DNA of 64,000 nt from Providencia alcalifaciens DSM 30120 (GCF_000173415.1 NZ_ABXW01000062.1:1-64000), one strand, 5' to 3'. Shown: positions 27,388-38,065, counted from the first letter of the stretch. Notes: a model not told the origin generated them from the letters alone. Numbers and translations: made by a program.

Positions 27388-28137
27388 ATGAAGTTTCGCA
27401 TGAGTAGCGTTCTTCTCGCGGGAGTTTTAATGGTTGGGTGCGCTAGCGTTGACCCAGAAACGCAGCAGCGTTCAGACCCGTTAGAAGGCTTTAACCGAGC
27501 AATGTTTAACTTTAACTATAATGTCTTAGACCCCTATGTCTTAAGACCTGTAGCGGTTGCTTGGAATGATTATGTGCCAATGCCTGCCCGAAACGGACTC
27601 AGTAACTTTCTTGGCAATCTAGAAGAACCCGCTAGCATGCTAAACAGTTTTTTGCGTGGGGAAGTGGAGCAAGGGTTCAAACACTTTAACCGCTTCTTCT
27701 TAAACTCCGTATTTGGTATCGGTGGTTTAATCGATGTTGCCGGTATGGCAAATCCTCAATTGGTGAAAGAGGAACCTAAACGTTTTGGTAATACATTAGG
27801 CTACTATGATGTCGGTTATGGTCCTTATGTTGTCTTACCGGGTTATGGTAGTGCGACATTGCGTGAACAGGGCGGTGACCTTGCTGACGATCTCTATCCA
27901 ATGCTGAGTTATTTAACGTTCTGGATGTCGGCAGGTAAATGGGCATTAGAAGGTATTGAAACTCGTGCAAGATTGCTCGATTCTGATGGACTACTGAAAA
28001 GTTCTTCCGACCCTTACTTGATGTTCCGTGAAGCATATTTCCAGCGTAATGATTTCTTATCGAAAGGCGGTACCTTGCAGCCAGCTGAAAACCCAAATGC
28101 GGCGGTGATTGAAGGGGAATTGGATTCGATTGATTAA
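27388..28137 (+). CDS. mlaA: MlaA outer-membrane lipoprotein of lipid asymmetry system
   Basis: A 249-residue lipoprotein with a short signal and lipobox ending at Cys18 (LMVGC), followed by the highly conserved MlaA body (SDPLEGFNRAMFNFNYNVLDPY, FNRFFLNSVFGIGGLIDVAG, GYGPYVVLPGYG). With OmpC it removes phospholipids from the outer leaflet and passes them to MlaC/MlaFEDB, preserving lipid asymmetry. The start at 27388 is chosen because it aligns with E. coli MlaA and has GGAG six bases upstream; an in-frame ATG four codons earlier (27376) also exists. Formerly called VacJ. Neighbouring argW and fadL match E. coli synteny. Confidence 0.96.
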   Translation: MKFRMSSVLLAGVLMVGCASVDPETQQRSDPLEGFNRAMFNFNYNVLDPYVLRPVAVAWNDYVPMPARNGLSNFLGNLEEPASMLNSFLRGEVEQGFKHFNRFFLNSVFGIGGLIDVAGMANPQLVKEEPKRFGNTLGYYDVGYGPYVVLPGYGSATLREQGGDLADDLYPMLSYLTFWMSAGKWALEGIETRARLLDSDGLLKSSSDPYLMFREAYFQRNDFLSKGGTLQPAENPNAAVIEGELDSID

Positions 28138-28151
28138 CTGATTGGATGGGG

Positions 28152-28193
28152 TTTATCACTCTCTATGTTTTTTAGACATCAGAGAGTGATAAA
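28152..28193. terminator. Long hairpin downstream of mlaA
   Basis: A 13-bp perfect stem, TTTATCACTCTCT / AGAGAGTGATAAA, with a small inner stem lies between mlaA and the opposing small gene. No T-run is present, but the position suits a bidirectional terminator or mRNA-stabilising structure. Confidence 0.6.
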
Positions 28194-28200
28194 GATACTG

Positions 28201-28296
28201 CTAGTCATTGTCCTGTTTTCCTCGTTGGATGACTGTGTCAATCACGGCACTGACGACTAACACGCTAACAAAGCTGATAGTAAATAATGTTCCCAT
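28201..28296 (-). CDS. Small membrane peptide gene, 31 residues
   Basis: An open frame begins ATG GGA ACA TTA TTT with a near-ideal Shine-Dalgarno, AGGAGGAAGTT, directly upstream, and ends at TAG after 31 codons. The peptide has a single hydrophobic helix (about residues 4-20, FTISFVSVLVVSAVI) followed by a charged tail (QRGKQDND). This is the architecture of enterobacterial single-pass small membrane proteins. I do not recognise the family. It lies on the minus strand between mlaA and fadL, downstream of the fadL terminator, ending at the hairpin after mlaA. Function unknown; coding status is supported by the ribosome site and topology. Confidence 0.65.
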   Translation of the reverse strand: MGTLFTISFVSVLVVSAVIDTVIQRGKQDND

Positions 28297-28600
28297 AACT
28301 TCCTCCTACGTTTTCTTCATGGTTTTCCTCAAACGATCGCTTAGTGAGCAATTGTACTGTTTCTTCATGTCAAAAAAATGAAGGTCAGCATCGCATTTAA
28401 AAATGAATGGGTGAATAAATATGACTGGAACCAGTACATGAATAAGCCGCAGGAATGTTTTTAACAATAAAATAACATCGGGCTATAATTAATATATAAA
28501 TCTGTACAAAAAAAAGTCAAGAAAAATTTGGTTTGAGGATGATTTTTCTGCGAAGGGCAGAAAAAGAAAGTGGATCAGAGGAAGAAATAGAAGAGGGGGA
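28297..28600. other. Intergenic region between fadL and the small peptide gene
   Basis: About 300 bases, AT-rich in the middle. It should contain the minus-strand promoter of the 31-codon gene; the TATAATTAATATATAAAT-like tract near 28482-28500 is a candidate. No other gene was seen. Confidence 0.35.
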
Positions 28601-28626
28601 TATCAGGGGAGCGAGCTCCCCTGATA
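28601..28626 (-). terminator. fadL terminator
   Basis: A 10-bp perfect stem, TATCAGGGGA / TCCCCTGATA, with a 6-base loop is located 13 bases beyond the fadL stop codon. On the minus strand it is followed by a pyrimidine-rich tract. Confidence 0.75.
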
Positions 28627-28638
28627 GGAGAAAACTGA

Positions 28639-29940
28639 TTAGAAGGTATAGTTAAAGTTAACGCCGTATAACCATGCAGAGCCTTCAGATTTGAAACGAA
28701 CTTCGGAAGTAGGATCTTTTTCGATCAATCTTTCATTAATATTGACCTTTTTACCGTACATATAAGCAATACCTAAGTCCACAGAGGTATCTTTGTTAAA
28801 TGCATAAGTGGTACCTGCGGTGAGCCAGTAACGGTCTTGGTCAGGAATAGAAATTGAACGGTATTTAGATGGCACTGGGCTTTCATCGTAAGCAATACCG
28901 GTACGGAATGTCCAGTTATCATCGTAGAAGTAGGTGGTACCTAATGCTAAGCGCCATGCATCATCAAAGTTTTCTGGTTTATGGAATAGCTCTTTGCCAT
29001 CACTTTTTCTATAGGCAGTTAAGTCTTTGAAAGTACTCCAACCTGTATAAGAAACACTGTAGTGCAGTGCCCATTTCGGATCGACTTTATGGTAACCGGA
29101 GAATTCCCAAACATCAGGTAGGTTTAAATCTAAAGTTCCCTTAACAGTCTTACCCCCCGTAGGGTTAAGCTCTTGAATTGGTGGTAATGGAAGGTTTGGG
29201 ATCCCGTTAGAATATTTACCATCTTCAAATTTCACTTTCACTTTTGAACGGTAGGTAAAACTTAAACGGTTATCTTGGTTGATTTCATACAGAAGCCCCG
29301 CGTTCCAACCGTAACCCCAATCATCACCTTTTAATTTAGCGGCATCTGTGCTTGGTGTAATTCCCAAACCACCAAGACCTTTAGCTTTCTCGCCCATGTG
29401 ACGTGTAATTTCAGCATCGGCATAAACGGCATTCGCACCTAAACCAAAACTGAAGTTGTCGTTGATACGATAGGCGCCGCTTAAATTTAAGTTAACGGTT
29501 TTTAAATCTGTTTTACCGCCAACTAAGCCTGCTGCATAATCTTTATGGAAGTCAGTCGCGAGGCCAAAGTTAGTGGTCATGGAAGTACCAACTGCCCATT
29601 TATCATTGATTGGAAAGATAAAGTGAGCGTTAGGTACTACGGCATTAGGGGCGATGTTATTGGCAGTATACTTATCGTCATCACGCCCTTTGATATCTAC
29701 GGTTGGGTCAATATAAACCGCACCAATTGACATGGTTGGTCGATCAAATAACATCATTGCAGCTGGGTTACGGCTGCCTTCACTTGCGTTGTCGCCGACG
29801 GCTCCTGCGCCTGAAAATGCACGTCCTAAGGCTGAGGTTGAATATTCATTCAGCAAAAAACCAGCTGCGCTTGCATTGGAGGAGATAACAGCCACTGCGA
29901 TTGCTAAAGCTGATCGAGCAAATAGGTTTTTCTGGTTCAT
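28639..29940 (-). CDS. fadL: FadL long-chain fatty acid outer-membrane transporter
   Basis: A 433-residue outer-membrane barrel protein. A signal peptide ends ...SSNASA-AGF, giving the mature N-terminus [22 protein letters not shown] that forms the FadL hatch with its NPA motif (SRNPAAMM). The C-terminus is ...YGVNFNYTF with the final Phe. It imports exogenous long-chain fatty acids for beta-oxidation. The ATG at 29940 is preferred over an upstream in-frame TTG because AGAGGG lies eight bases before it. Two FadR-like sites lie 83-123 bases upstream, so repression by FadR and relief by acyl-CoA are expected, as in E. coli. Confidence 0.96.
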   Translation of the reverse strand: MNQKNLFARSALAIAVAVISSNASAAGFLLNEYSTSALGRAFSGAGAVGDNASEGSRNPAAMMLFDRPTMSIGAVYIDPTVDIKGRDDDKYTANNIAPNAVVPNAHFIFPINDKWAVGTSMTTNFGLATDFHKDYAAGLVGGKTDLKTVNLNLSGAYRINDNFSFGLGANAVYADAEITRHMGEKAKGLGGLGITPSTDAAKLKGDDWGYGWNAGLLYEINQDNRLSFTYRSKVKVKFEDGKYSNGIPNLPLPPIQELNPTGGKTVKGTLDLNLPDVWEFSGYHKVDPKWALHYSVSYTGWSTFKDLTAYRKSDGKELFHKPENFDDAWRLALGTTYFYDDNWTFRTGIAYDESPVPSKYRSISIPDQDRYWLTAGTTYAFNKDTSVDLGIAYMYGKKVNINERLIEKDPTSEVRFKSEGSAWLYGVNFNYTF

Positions 29941-30022
29941 GACCAAAACCCTCTAGTAGTTTTATTTAAATAAGCGACTTCTATCGCAAGAAGCGCTGAA
30001 TTGTAGGGTCGCTTGCCTCAAT

Positions 30023-30039
30023 GACAAATCAGACCAGTT
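30023..30039 (-). promoter_or_regulatory. FadR-like operator 1 of fadL
   Basis: On the minus strand the 17-mer reads AACTGGTCTGATTTGTC, close to the FadR consensus with core CTGGTCNGA. It lies upstream of fadL, paired with a second box as in E. coli. Confidence 0.8.
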
Positions 30040-30046
30040 CACTGAG

Positions 30047-30063
30047 TATAGGTCTGACCACTG
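30047..30063 (-). promoter_or_regulatory. FadR-like operator 2 of fadL
   Basis: On the minus strand it reads CAGTGGTCAGACCTATA, with the TGGTCNGACC core of FadR sites, 24 bases from the first box. Confidence 0.75.
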
Positions 30064-30291
30064 GGTATGTTGCAAGGTTGTTTTGTTTTTGTGCGATTTT
30101 TATTTTCGAAAATGCGATGCAATTAACAAAATGGCAACATTTAAATGAGCTTAACGAGTAAGAAATGCTCATATAAGGAACTAGATCAAACTTATGTTGG
30201 ATTATTAGCAATTAAATTTGATATCACTAGTGTTTGGCACTTTTTCAGCGTTATGATACTTACTTAACAGTTTGTTCATTGGGAGAATAAA

Positions 30292-30588
30292 ATGACTGAT
30301 GCGATTAAACGTTGTAGCGCGGATGAAACGGCTGCATGCTGCTGTGTAGATGTCGGTACTGTACTGGAAAATAAGGATTGCACCGCATCGTATCAGCAAG
30401 TTTTCGCCACTCAGCAAGACGCTGAAGCGATGTTGAAAACACTCACTGAAAAAGCGAAATCAGTAGAGTCAGAACCGTGCGAAATTACTCACTCAATCAA
30501 CCCTGTTGCAGGTGGTGTGGAGTTATCCGCGAACTTTACATTTAGCTGTGAAGCAGAAAGCTTGATTTTCCAATTAGGCTTACGTTAA
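30292..30588 (+). CDS. yfcZ: YfcZ/YiiS family (DUF406) protein
   Basis: A 98-residue cytoplasmic protein of the YfcZ family, rich in cysteine near the N-terminus (AACCCVDVG), with a conserved PCEITH segment and an ending FSCEAESLIFQLGLR. In E. coli yfcZ sits between fadL and fadI, exactly as here, which supports the symbol. No biochemical function is established that I can state. A clear GGGAG ribosome site (TTGGGAGAATAAA) precedes the ATG. Confidence 0.92.
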   Translation: MTDAIKRCSADETAACCCVDVGTVLENKDCTASYQQVFATQQDAEAMLKTLTEKAKSVESEPCEITHSINPVAGGVELSANFTFSCEAESLIFQLGLR

Positions 30589-30614
30589 TCAAACGTTTGA
30601 ATTCCTTCTCATAG

Positions 30615-30670
30615 CCCATTGACTCTATTATTTCGCGTATGCGTCATTTTTAGAAGTGAATGGGTTTTTT
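30615..30670 (+). terminator. Candidate yfcZ terminator
   Basis: CCCATTGACT pairs with AGTGAATGGG (one mismatch) across a long loop and is followed immediately by six T residues. Confidence 0.5.
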
Positions 30671-30787
30671 CTTACTAAAAACCCACCAAATTTCCTACCA
30701 TTATGGTCAATTGATTGTAACTTGTGTGTGAGCTCGCATTTTTTATCGACACTGATTGATAAATGTGACGAATATGTTAACTATTTA

Positions 30788-30804
30788 CACAGGTCAGACC
30801 TCTT
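30788..30804 (+). promoter_or_regulatory. FadR-like operator of fadIJ
   Basis: CACAGGTCAGACCTCTT contains the symmetric AGGTCAGACCT core of FadR sites, 50 bases upstream of the fadI start. It fits FadR repression of the anaerobic beta-oxidation operon. Confidence 0.8.
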
Positions 30805-30853
30805 ATTTTAATCACAACAACTCTACTTTATTTTCCTTTTAGCAGGAGCGACC

Positions 30854-32173
30854 ATGAATCAACTCTCTCACCATGGCGATAATCGGCATTCAGTAAAAGA
30901 AAGAATTGCCATTGTTAGCGGATTACGTTTGCCTTTTGCTAAGCAATCTACGGCTTATCTCAATATTCCCGCTGTGGATTTAGGCAAAACTGTCGTTGCA
31001 GAACTACTTCATCGTAGTGATATCGATCCATCGATTATTGAACAACTGGTGTTTGGTCAAGTTGTTCAAATGCCTGAAGCGCCCAATATTGCGAGAGAAA
31101 TTGTCTTGGGCACAGGAATGAGTGTTTCGACAGATGCCTACAGTGTATCTCGCGCCTGCGCTACCAGCTTCCAAGCTATCGTGAATGTGGCACAAAGTAT
31201 GATGGTGGGTGATATCTCTGTGGGTATTGCGGGGGGAGCAGACTCCTCTTCTGTTTTACCCATTGGTGTCTCGAAGAAGCTCGCTGCAACATTATTAGCA
31301 TTAAGTAAAGCGAAGTCATTCGGGCAAAAATTATCGCTGATTAGCAAATTGCGCTTGAAAGATTTAGCGCCGGTCGCGCCGGGTGTAGCGGAATACTCAA
31401 CGGGGTTGCGCATGGGGGATACGGCGGAACAGATGGCAAAAAGCTACCATATTAGCCGTGAGCAACAAGATGAATTAGCACATCGCTCTCATCTATTGGC
31501 GGCGAAAGCATGGAAAAGTGGCGTACTGGATGATGAAGTGATGACGGCGTATATGCCGCCTTATAAGCAAGCTTTCTCTCGCGATAATAACGTGCGTGAA
31601 AATTCGGTTCTGACGTCTTACGCGAAGCTCAGACCCGCCTTTGACAGAAAACACGGTAGTGTTACTGCTGCGAACAGTACACCACTTACGGATGGTGCGG
31701 CAGCCGTGTTGATGATGACTGAATCTCGTGCGAAAGCATTGGGCTACACTCCATTAGGTTATATTAAAAGCTACGCATTCTCGGCGATTGATGTCTGGGA
31801 AGATATGTTATTGGGACCGTCTTATGCGACGCCGATTGCGTTAAAAAAGGCGGGACTGACTTTGCAAGATCTTACCTTGATTGATATGCATGAAGCTTTT
31901 GCTGCTCAAACGCTCTCTAATATTCAAATGTTTGCGAGTCAACAATTTGCCCAAGAAAAACTCGGTCTATCGAAAGCGATAGGGGAAATTGATATGGACA
32001 AGTTTAATGTATTAGGTGGTTCGATTGCGTATGGGCATCCGTTTGCTGCGACAGGGGCAAGAATGGTCACTCAAACATTGAACGAGCTACGTAGACGTGG
32101 CGGCGGTTTTGGGTTAACAACAGCCTGTGCGGCAGGTGGGCTCGGAGTGGCAATGATTTTGGAGGCAGAATAA
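30854..32173 (+). CDS. fadI: 3-ketoacyl-CoA thiolase FadI
   Basis: A 439-residue thiolase (E. coli FadI: 436). The acyl-accepting cysteine is C102 in [10 protein letters not shown]; the histidine and second cysteine motifs are [16 protein letters not shown] and TACAAGGLG near the C-terminus, and MHEAFAAQ is present. It cleaves 3-ketoacyl-CoA to acetyl-CoA and a shortened acyl-CoA and forms the beta subunit of the FadIJ complex. A GGAG site lies six bases before the ATG, and the stop overlaps the fadJ start by one base (TAATG). Confidence 0.97.
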   Translation: MNQLSHHGDNRHSVKERIAIVSGLRLPFAKQSTAYLNIPAVDLGKTVVAELLHRSDIDPSIIEQLVFGQVVQMPEAPNIAREIVLGTGMSVSTDAYSVSRACATSFQAIVNVAQSMMVGDISVGIAGGADSSSVLPIGVSKKLAATLLALSKAKSFGQKLSLISKLRLKDLAPVAPGVAEYSTGLRMGDTAEQMAKSYHISREQQDELAHRSHLLAAKAWKSGVLDDEVMTAYMPPYKQAFSRDNNVRENSVLTSYAKLRPAFDRKHGSVTAANSTPLTDGAAAVLMMTESRAKALGYTPLGYIKSYAFSAIDVWEDMLLGPSYATPIALKKAGLTLQDLTLIDMHEAFAAQTLSNIQMFASQQFAQEKLGLSKAIGEIDMDKFNVLGGSIAYGHPFAATGARMVTQTLNELRRRGGGFGLTTACAAGGLGVAMILEAE

Positions 32174-34386
32174 TGACGCAACATTCGACGGTAGTCACGG
32201 AGCCAGCATTCACATTAAAGATAGTTAATGGCAATGTTGGTGTGATTTATATTGATGTTCCTAATGAAAAAGTGAATACCTTGAAAGCTGAATTTGCACA
32301 GCAATTTCATGCTATTTTACAGCAAGCTCAATCCACTTCAGGTCTGAAAGGCTTGGTGATTACGTCAGGAAAAAAAGACAATTTTATCGCCGGTGCAGAC
32401 ATCAGCATGATTGCCAATTGTACTAGCAAAGAGCAGGCGAGTGAATTGTCGAAACAAGGGCATACACTGTTCGACAAAATTGAAAATTATCCGCTGCCAA
32501 TTATCGCTGCTATTCATGGAGCATGCCTTGGTGGCGGCTTGGAGCTAGCGCTGGCTTGCCATGCGCGTGTTTGCTCTGATGATGATAAAACCAAATTGGG
32601 TCTCCCTGAAGTACAGCTGGGTCTACTTCCTGGGTCGGGAGGAACACAGCGTTTACCTCGCTTAATTGGTATCCCTAATGCGCTGGATATTATGCTGACA
32701 GGGCGCCAACTGAAAGGCAAACAGGCATTAAAAATGCGGTTAGTGGATGATGTGGTTCCTTTGTCGATTTTATTGGATACCGCTGTGGAACTAGCGCAAA
32801 AAGGCGGTGTGAAACGTAAGCCTCTACCTTGGCAGCAGCGTTTACTCAGTAGTAAATTACTGCGCAATAAAGTATTTGCTAGCGCGAAAGAAAAAACGGT
32901 CAAGAAAACCCAAGGGCATTATCCTGCACCAGAGAAAATTATTCAGGTTGTTAAAGCGGGGATGAACCATGGATTAAAAGTCGGTTTTGCCGAAGAAGCC
33001 AAAGCTTTTGGTGAACTGGCAATGACACCAGAATCAGCCGCTTTACGTAGCCTATTTTTTGCCTCTACAGCACTTAAAAATGAAACAGGTGCAGAAGCTA
33101 AACCTAAAACGATTAAGCAAGTTGGCGTATTGGGTGGCGGCTTAATGGGGGGCGGGATTGCTTATGTGAGCGCTGTATTTGGTAAATACCCCGTGCGTAT
33201 TAAAGACATTTCAGACAAAGGCATTTCTCAAGCGTTGCGTTACAGCTGGGATTTGCTCTCCCAGCGTGTCAGTAAAAGGCGCTTACCTGTGCGGGAGCGA
33301 GATGCCATTATGGCGAGAATCTCTGGTACGCTCACTTATCAAGGGTTAGAAACTGCAGATATCGTGGTGGAGGCGGTTTTTGAGGATCTGGCGCTGAAAC
33401 GTAAAATGGTGCAAGAAACAGCAAAAATGTCGGAAGGGAAAGCGATATTTGCATCGAATACATCGTCGTTGCCTATTCATCGCATTGCAGAAGGTAGCCC
33501 ACACCCCGAGAAGGTGATTGGACTGCACTATTTTAGCCCAGTTGATAAAATGCCGCTGGTGGAAGTGATCCCGCATCAGCAAACCGATGCAGCCACAGTA
33601 GCGACAACTATTGCGTTTGCTAAGCGCCAAGGCAAAACCGCGATAGTGGTCGGAGATGATGCTGGCTTCTATGTAAACCGAATTTTAGCGCCGTATTTAT
33701 GTGAAGCTGCACAGTGCCTTGTTGAAGGAAATGCCATCGACCACATCGATAAAGCATTAGTGAAATTTGGTTTCCCAGTGGGACCTTTCCATCTGTTAGA
33801 TGAAGTGGGTATTGATGTGGGAACTAAAATTCTCCCTATTTTGGTTGAGCGGTTTGGTCATCGTTTTAAAGCGCCAGATGTGCTTGATAAAGTGATTAAT
33901 GACGATCGTAAAGGCAAGAAAAATGGACGTGGGTTTTATGTTTATGGGCAAACTGGGGGCAAGCTTACTTTCTGGAAAAAATCCACAAAACGCCAAGTTG
34001 ACCACGGTATTTATTCACTGATTAGCATTCATCCCTCAACGACGACAAGCCAAACAGACATTGCCCAGCGCTGTGTCATGCTGATGCTGAATGAAGCCGC
34101 TCGTTGTTTAGAAGAAAACATTATTTGTAGTGCCCGTGATGGGGATATTGGCGCAGTATTCGGTATTGGCTTCCCGCCATTTTTTGGTGGGCCTTTCCGT
34201 TATATGGATAGCCTTGGGGTCGGCAAAGTCGTCGAAATACTGCAACAGCTGACCGAAAAACACGGTGATAAATTTACGCCGTGTAAATTACTGGTGGATA
34301 TGGCACAGTCTAATCGTCAGTTTTATCCCGCGGATGATCATGAAAAAAATGCATCATCATCGGAAGAGAATAGCAGCACTAATTAA
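32173..34386 (+). CDS. fadJ: Multifunctional fatty acid oxidation protein FadJ
   Basis: A 737-residue alpha subunit. The N-terminal crotonase domain (~1-200) has GADISM and [16 protein letters not shown] with the catalytic glutamates ([12 protein letters not shown]). Then comes a 3-hydroxyacyl-CoA dehydrogenase NAD-binding domain ([13 protein letters not shown] near residue 318) with [14 protein letters not shown], and two C-terminal dehydrogenase domains. It performs hydration, epimerisation and dehydrogenation in beta-oxidation. It is slightly longer than E. coli FadJ (714) because of a C-terminal Ser/Asn-rich tail. It is coupled to fadI by a one-base overlap. Confidence 0.97.
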   Translation: MTQHSTVVTEPAFTLKIVNGNVGVIYIDVPNEKVNTLKAEFAQQFHAILQQAQSTSGLKGLVITSGKKDNFIAGADISMIANCTSKEQASELSKQGHTLFDKIENYPLPIIAAIHGACLGGGLELALACHARVCSDDDKTKLGLPEVQLGLLPGSGGTQRLPRLIGIPNALDIMLTGRQLKGKQALKMRLVDDVVPLSILLDTAVELAQKGGVKRKPLPWQQRLLSSKLLRNKVFASAKEKTVKKTQGHYPAPEKIIQVVKAGMNHGLKVGFAEEAKAFGELAMTPESAALRSLFFASTALKNETGAEAKPKTIKQVGVLGGGLMGGGIAYVSAVFGKYPVRIKDISDKGISQALRYSWDLLSQRVSKRRLPVRERDAIMARISGTLTYQGLETADIVVEAVFEDLALKRKMVQETAKMSEGKAIFASNTSSLPIHRIAEGSPHPEKVIGLHYFSPVDKMPLVEVIPHQQTDAATVATTIAFAKRQGKTAIVVGDDAGFYVNRILAPYLCEAAQCLVEGNAIDHIDKALVKFGFPVGPFHLLDEVGIDVGTKILPILVERFGHRFKAPDVLDKVINDDRKGKKNGRGFYVYGQTGGKLTFWKKSTKRQVDHGIYSLISIHPSTTTSQTDIAQRCVMLMLNEAARCLEENIICSARDGDIGAVFGIGFPPFFGGPFRYMDSLGVGKVVEILQQLTEKHGDKFTPCKLLVDMAQSNRQFYPADDHEKNASSSEENSSTN

Positions 34387-34406
34387 ATTATAATTGCTTT
34401 TTAATC

Positions 34407-34450
34407 AACCTGATGCCGCAGTTAAATGCTGTGGTTATCAGGTTTTTTTA
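34407..34450 (+). terminator. fadIJ operon terminator
   Basis: An 8-bp stem, AACCTGAT / ATCAGGTT, with an internal GCCGCAG/CTGTGGT partial stem is followed by a run of T residues shortly after the fadJ stop. Confidence 0.85.
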
Positions 34451-34617
34451 TGGCTGAATAACGAAAAATGTCAGTAAAAAACAATGTAAATCATTTTATT
34501 TGCAACGGGTTTGTTGCAGAATCTCTTCTCACCCCAACTGATGGTTATCTTTAACTATAATTATCTAAATGAAAAGACCCATATTCTCATGTGGAATAGC
34601 GGCACAGATGGTGGATT

Positions 34618-35103
34618 ATGCAAGTTTATATTATGCGTCATGGTGATGCTGTGATACAGGCAGCGAGTGACTCGGCAAGACCATTAACCCAGAAAGGGAA
34701 AGATGATTCCATACTCATGGCGAAGTGGTTGCAAGCGCGTCATCCGTTAATTGATACGGTATTAGTGAGCCCATATTTACGGGCAGAGCAAACGTGGCAA
34801 GTGATGCGCGATGAACTGTCTTTACCCTCGCAAGTACAGGTTATGGATGGTTTAACACCTAGCGGAAATGCAGAGTGGGTTGCTGCGCAAATTCGGGATT
34901 ATGCATTTAGTGGCGCCAAAGCGGTTTTAGTCGTTTCTCATCTTCCACTCGTGGGTTATTTGGTGTCGGAATTGTGCCCTCAAGAAGCACCGCCTATGTT
35001 TACAACCTCGACTATTGCGTGCGTTGAGGTGAATACTGAGCAGATGAAATGTCATTTAGAATGGATGCTCAGTCCATCGCAGATCTCATTGATCCAATCC
35101 TAA
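34618..35103 (+). CDS. sixA: Phosphohistidine phosphatase SixA
   Basis: A 161-residue member of the histidine phosphatase superfamily. The catalytic RHG motif is at the extreme N-terminus (MQVYIMRHGDA, with His8 as the nucleophile), followed by SPYLRAEQTWQ and VVSHLPLVGYL with the second conserved histidine. SixA removes phosphate from histidines of HPt domains (ArcB) and of the nitrogen phosphotransferase protein NPr. Its position after fadJ matches E. coli. No strong Shine-Dalgarno is seen, but the start aligns with the family. Confidence 0.95.
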   Translation: MQVYIMRHGDAVIQAASDSARPLTQKGKDDSILMAKWLQARHPLIDTVLVSPYLRAEQTWQVMRDELSLPSQVQVMDGLTPSGNAEWVAAQIRDYAFSGAKAVLVVSHLPLVGYLVSELCPQEAPPMFTTSTIACVEVNTEQMKCHLEWMLSPSQISLIQS

Positions 35104-35144
35104 GTTTGAGCATCATGGTGATGAAACAGTCCGTAAATGAGTGC

Positions 35145-35690
35145 TTAACGGCGAGCACTCTCCGTTGTTTCAATTAATAATAACAGTGAGGCATTACCTC
35201 CCCACTCTTTAGGGGCTTGGTGAAAGGCAACAATATCAGGATGTTGGGCTAGCCATAAGGGTGTTTGCTGTTTCAAAATATGCTTACCATGCCCATGCAT
35301 GATACAAGCACAATGCACATTTTCCCGTTTACATGCTGCTATCAATGCACCAATTTCTTGTTTTGCTTCCATTTGGGTGAGCCCGTGAAGGTCAAGAAAT
35401 AGCTCTGGTACATAGTCCCCACGACGTAATTTTTTTAATTCATAGGGGTTGGAGTCCGGCCGTAAGAAGCGAGTCGGACCGTCATTATCTAGCTGTGGTT
35501 GAAATTCATCAGAAAAATAAAATGAAGCATCTACTTGTTCTTGGTGAATTTTTTTACGGGATGGCTGAGTGACTTTTTCACGAATAGGGGCATGCACTAT
35601 TTGGTCTTGGTGAATTTTTTTGGCACCCCGAATCGCTTCTTTAAATAGATTAATGTCGCCGTCTTCTAAGGCAAATTTCTTTTTATTCAT
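35145..35690 (-). CDS. smrB: SmrB ribosome rescue endonuclease (Smr domain)
   Basis: A 181-residue protein with an N-terminal helical region ([22 protein letters not shown]) and a C-terminal Smr domain containing [15 protein letters not shown] and the HGHGKHIL catalytic motif. E. coli SmrB cleaves mRNA between collided ribosomes. The start at 35690 is chosen because it aligns with E. coli SmrB; the frame stays open another 25 codons upstream, and neither start has a clear ribosome site. In E. coli smrB is next to prmB, whereas here about 7.5 kb of hut genes intervene. Confidence 0.95.
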   Translation of the reverse strand: MNKKKFALEDGDINLFKEAIRGAKKIHQDQIVHAPIREKVTQPSRKKIHQEQVDASFYFSDEFQPQLDNDGPTRFLRPDSNPYELKKLRRGDYVPELFLDLHGLTQMEAKQEIGALIAACKRENVHCACIMHGHGKHILKQQTPLWLAQHPDIVAFHQAPKEWGGNASLLLLIETTESARR

Positions 35691-35845
35691 GGTTAATAAA
35701 TCATTCTTTTGAGATGGGTAAAACTGCCAGTAGTGTAACCCATTTTTTGCATGAACGGTTATCATAGAATATTTTTAGCGCTACGTAACAAATTTATAAC
35801 TTTTGCACGTCTATCCATTGACAATAGATAGATAAGTAGTCTAAT

Positions 35846-35855
35846 TGTATATACA
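35846..35855. promoter_or_regulatory. HutC-type operator upstream of hutI
   Basis: TGTATATACA is a perfect palindrome fitting the TGTA-N2-TACA pattern reported for HutC. An adjacent ATATATATAC continues the half-site pattern. It lies 71 bases before hutI, and the same 10-mer recurs before hutU. Confidence 0.75.
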
Positions 35856-35926
35856 TATATATACTTTTGTATCCCTACCTTTCATATGTGAAGCCTAATT
35901 GGGTTTCTGTTGCCATAGGATGATTT

Positions 35927-37162
35927 ATGTTATTTAAAGCACATGCGAATGATGTGATCTGGCGTAACGGTCGGATTGCGACAATGAATACCGAATTGGG
36001 CACGGCATACGGCTTACTGGAAAATCACGATTTGATCATTCGTGGTGAACAAATTATCGCGATCCATCCTAGCGACCACGTGGAAGCTAATGGCTGCGAT
36101 ATTATTGATGTTAAAGGTCGTTTAATCACGCCTGGGTTAATTGATTGCCACACTCATTTAGTTTTTGGTGGTAACCGTGCGGCAGAATGGGAACAGCGGA
36201 TGAATGGTGTTTCCTATGAAACAATTAGTGCGCAGGGTGGTGGGATCAATTCGACGGTACGCTCGACACGGGCAATGAGCGAAGAGGCATTATTTGATGT
36301 GTCTAAACCGCGCCTTGAAGCGCTGATCCATGAAGGTGTCACGACAGTTGAGATGAAGTCGGGTTATGGACTCGATCTGGCAAGCGAAGAAAAGCAATTG
36401 TTAGTTGCAAAGCGATTATTTGCAGCTTATCCGATAGAGGTTAGCTCAACGTTACTTTCTGCTCATACCGTTCCGCCTGAATATAAGGGCAGAGCCGACG
36501 AGTATATTGACCTTATATGCAACGAAATCATGCCGCAATTATGGAAGAAAGGCTTATTTGATGCCGTAGACGTATTCTGTGAAAGTGTTGGCTTTTCTCT
36601 TAAGCAAAGTGAAAAACTATTTTTGGCTGCTCAAAAATTGGGAATTCCAGTGAAAGGGCACGTTGAGCAACTCTCTAATTTAGGGGGAAGTGAACTTGTC
36701 GCACAGTTTAAAGGTTTGTCCGTTGACCATATTGAATACCTAGATCTTAACGGTATACAGGCTCTGAAACGCAGTGGTACGGTCGCTGTGCTACTACCTG
36801 GCGCTTTCTATTTCTTGCGTGAAACCAAGTTACCCCCCATTGACTTATTACGTGAACACCAAGTCCCTATCGCCATTTCCACTGACTTTAATCCGGGCAC
36901 TAGCCCGTTTGCCTCACTGCGTATGGTGATGAATATGGCTGCGGTCTTGTTTAGATTAACACCGGAAGAGATTTGGGCAGGCGTGACGCGCCACGCCGCA
37001 AAAGCATTAGGTCGCGAGGATGCTATAGGGCTGCTAAGCGCCGGTTATCAGGCAAACTTTGTGGTATGGAATGCACACGATCCGGTTGAAATGATTTATG
37101 AGCAAGGGAGTAATCCATTACATCAGCGTGTTTACCAAGGAAAAGTGACCCATCAAAATTAA
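35927..37162 (+). CDS. hutI: Imidazolonepropionase HutI
   Basis: A 411-residue amidohydrolase with metal-binding [10 protein letters not shown], the GITR-like substrate loop region, [14 protein letters not shown] and the catalytic [10 protein letters not shown]. It hydrolyses imidazolone-5-propionate to N-formimino-L-glutamate, the third step of histidine degradation. AGGA lies about seven bases upstream of the ATG. It is the first gene of a hutI-hutC unit, and a HutC-like palindrome sits in its promoter region, so histidine/urocanate induction is expected. Confidence 0.97.
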   Translation: MLFKAHANDVIWRNGRIATMNTELGTAYGLLENHDLIIRGEQIIAIHPSDHVEANGCDIIDVKGRLITPGLIDCHTHLVFGGNRAAEWEQRMNGVSYETISAQGGGINSTVRSTRAMSEEALFDVSKPRLEALIHEGVTTVEMKSGYGLDLASEEKQLLVAKRLFAAYPIEVSSTLLSAHTVPPEYKGRADEYIDLICNEIMPQLWKKGLFDAVDVFCESVGFSLKQSEKLFLAAQKLGIPVKGHVEQLSNLGGSELVAQFKGLSVDHIEYLDLNGIQALKRSGTVAVLLPGAFYFLRETKLPPIDLLREHQVPIAISTDFNPGTSPFASLRMVMNMAAVLFRLTPEEIWAGVTRHAAKALGREDAIGLLSAGYQANFVVWNAHDPVEMIYEQGSNPLHQRVYQGKVTHQN

Positions 37163-37333
37163 CTGTTCAATTAATTTAAAATAGAAAAAGTGTTTTCGTT
37201 TTTCAGGTTATAATCATATTTATTCATAAAGTTCTGATTGCTGCCTCGGTTTGTTATCGCCACGATAGGCAGCGATTGTTTGATTAATTTTCAATGTTGA
37301 CTACTCACACTCATTACTTATTTGGAAATAAAC

Positions 37334-38065
37334 GTGACAGCCGAAAAAAAACCGAAGCTGAAAACTCCTGTTCCATTGTATTTGCAAGTTAAGCAGTCAA
37401 TTATTGAAAAAATACAAGCAGGGGAATGGCAAGCGAACGACCGTGTACCGTCGGAAGCGGAGTTAGTCGTACAGTTTGATTGTAGCCGCATGACGGCGAA
37501 TCGAGCCCTGCGGGAATTAACTGCAGAGGGCTTATTGGTGCGTCTTCAAGGTGTTGGCACGTTTGTTGCCGAGCCGAAAGGGCAATCTGCTTTGTTCGAA
37601 ATTCATAGTATTGAGAATGAAATCCTCGCAAGGAATCATCAATACAGTTGTAAAATTACTAAATTAGAGCAAGTTCTTGCCTCCGTAACGCTGGCAAAAG
37701 AATTAAATATTCCCCCAGAAACCCCCGTCTATCATTCTGTGATGGTTCATTTGGAAAACGATATTCCGGTACAAATCGAAGACCGTTTTGTGAATGCTTT
37801 GGCTGCCCCTGATTACCTTGAACAAGATTTTATGACCATCACGCCTCATGATTATTTATCTCGTGTTGCGCCATTGACTCAAGGCGAGCACATCGTTGAG
37901 GCGGTAGAAGCCGATGACCGAAGTGCACGGCTTTTGCAGGTTCACGTGGGTGCATCATGCTTGCAAATTACCCGCCGAACATGGTCACAAAGTCATATCG
38001 TGACCAGTACCAAGCTATTATTCCCTGGTCACCGATATAAACTTAAAGGCAGCTTTTCTTCCTAA
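37334..38065 (+). CDS. hutC: HutC histidine utilization repressor (GntR family)
   Basis: A 243-residue regulator with an N-terminal GntR winged helix (about residues 15-80, including VPSEAELVVQFDCSRMTANRALREL) and a C-terminal UTRA ligand-binding domain (~95-240). HutC binds urocanate and releases its operators, derepressing hut genes. A GTG start at 37334 with TTGGA upstream is preferred over an in-frame TTG four codons earlier. The gap from hutI is about 170 bases and contains a GCTGCCT/AGGCAGC hairpin (37250-37273), so some independent expression is possible. Confidence 0.94.
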   Translation: MTAEKKPKLKTPVPLYLQVKQSIIEKIQAGEWQANDRVPSEAELVVQFDCSRMTANRALRELTAEGLLVRLQGVGTFVAEPKGQSALFEIHSIENEILARNHQYSCKITKLEQVLASVTLAKELNIPPETPVYHSVMVHLENDIPVQIEDRFVNALAAPDYLEQDFMTITPHDYLSRVAPLTQGEHIVEAVEADDRSARLLQVHVGASCLQITRRTWSQSHIVTSTKLLFPGHRYKLKGSFSS

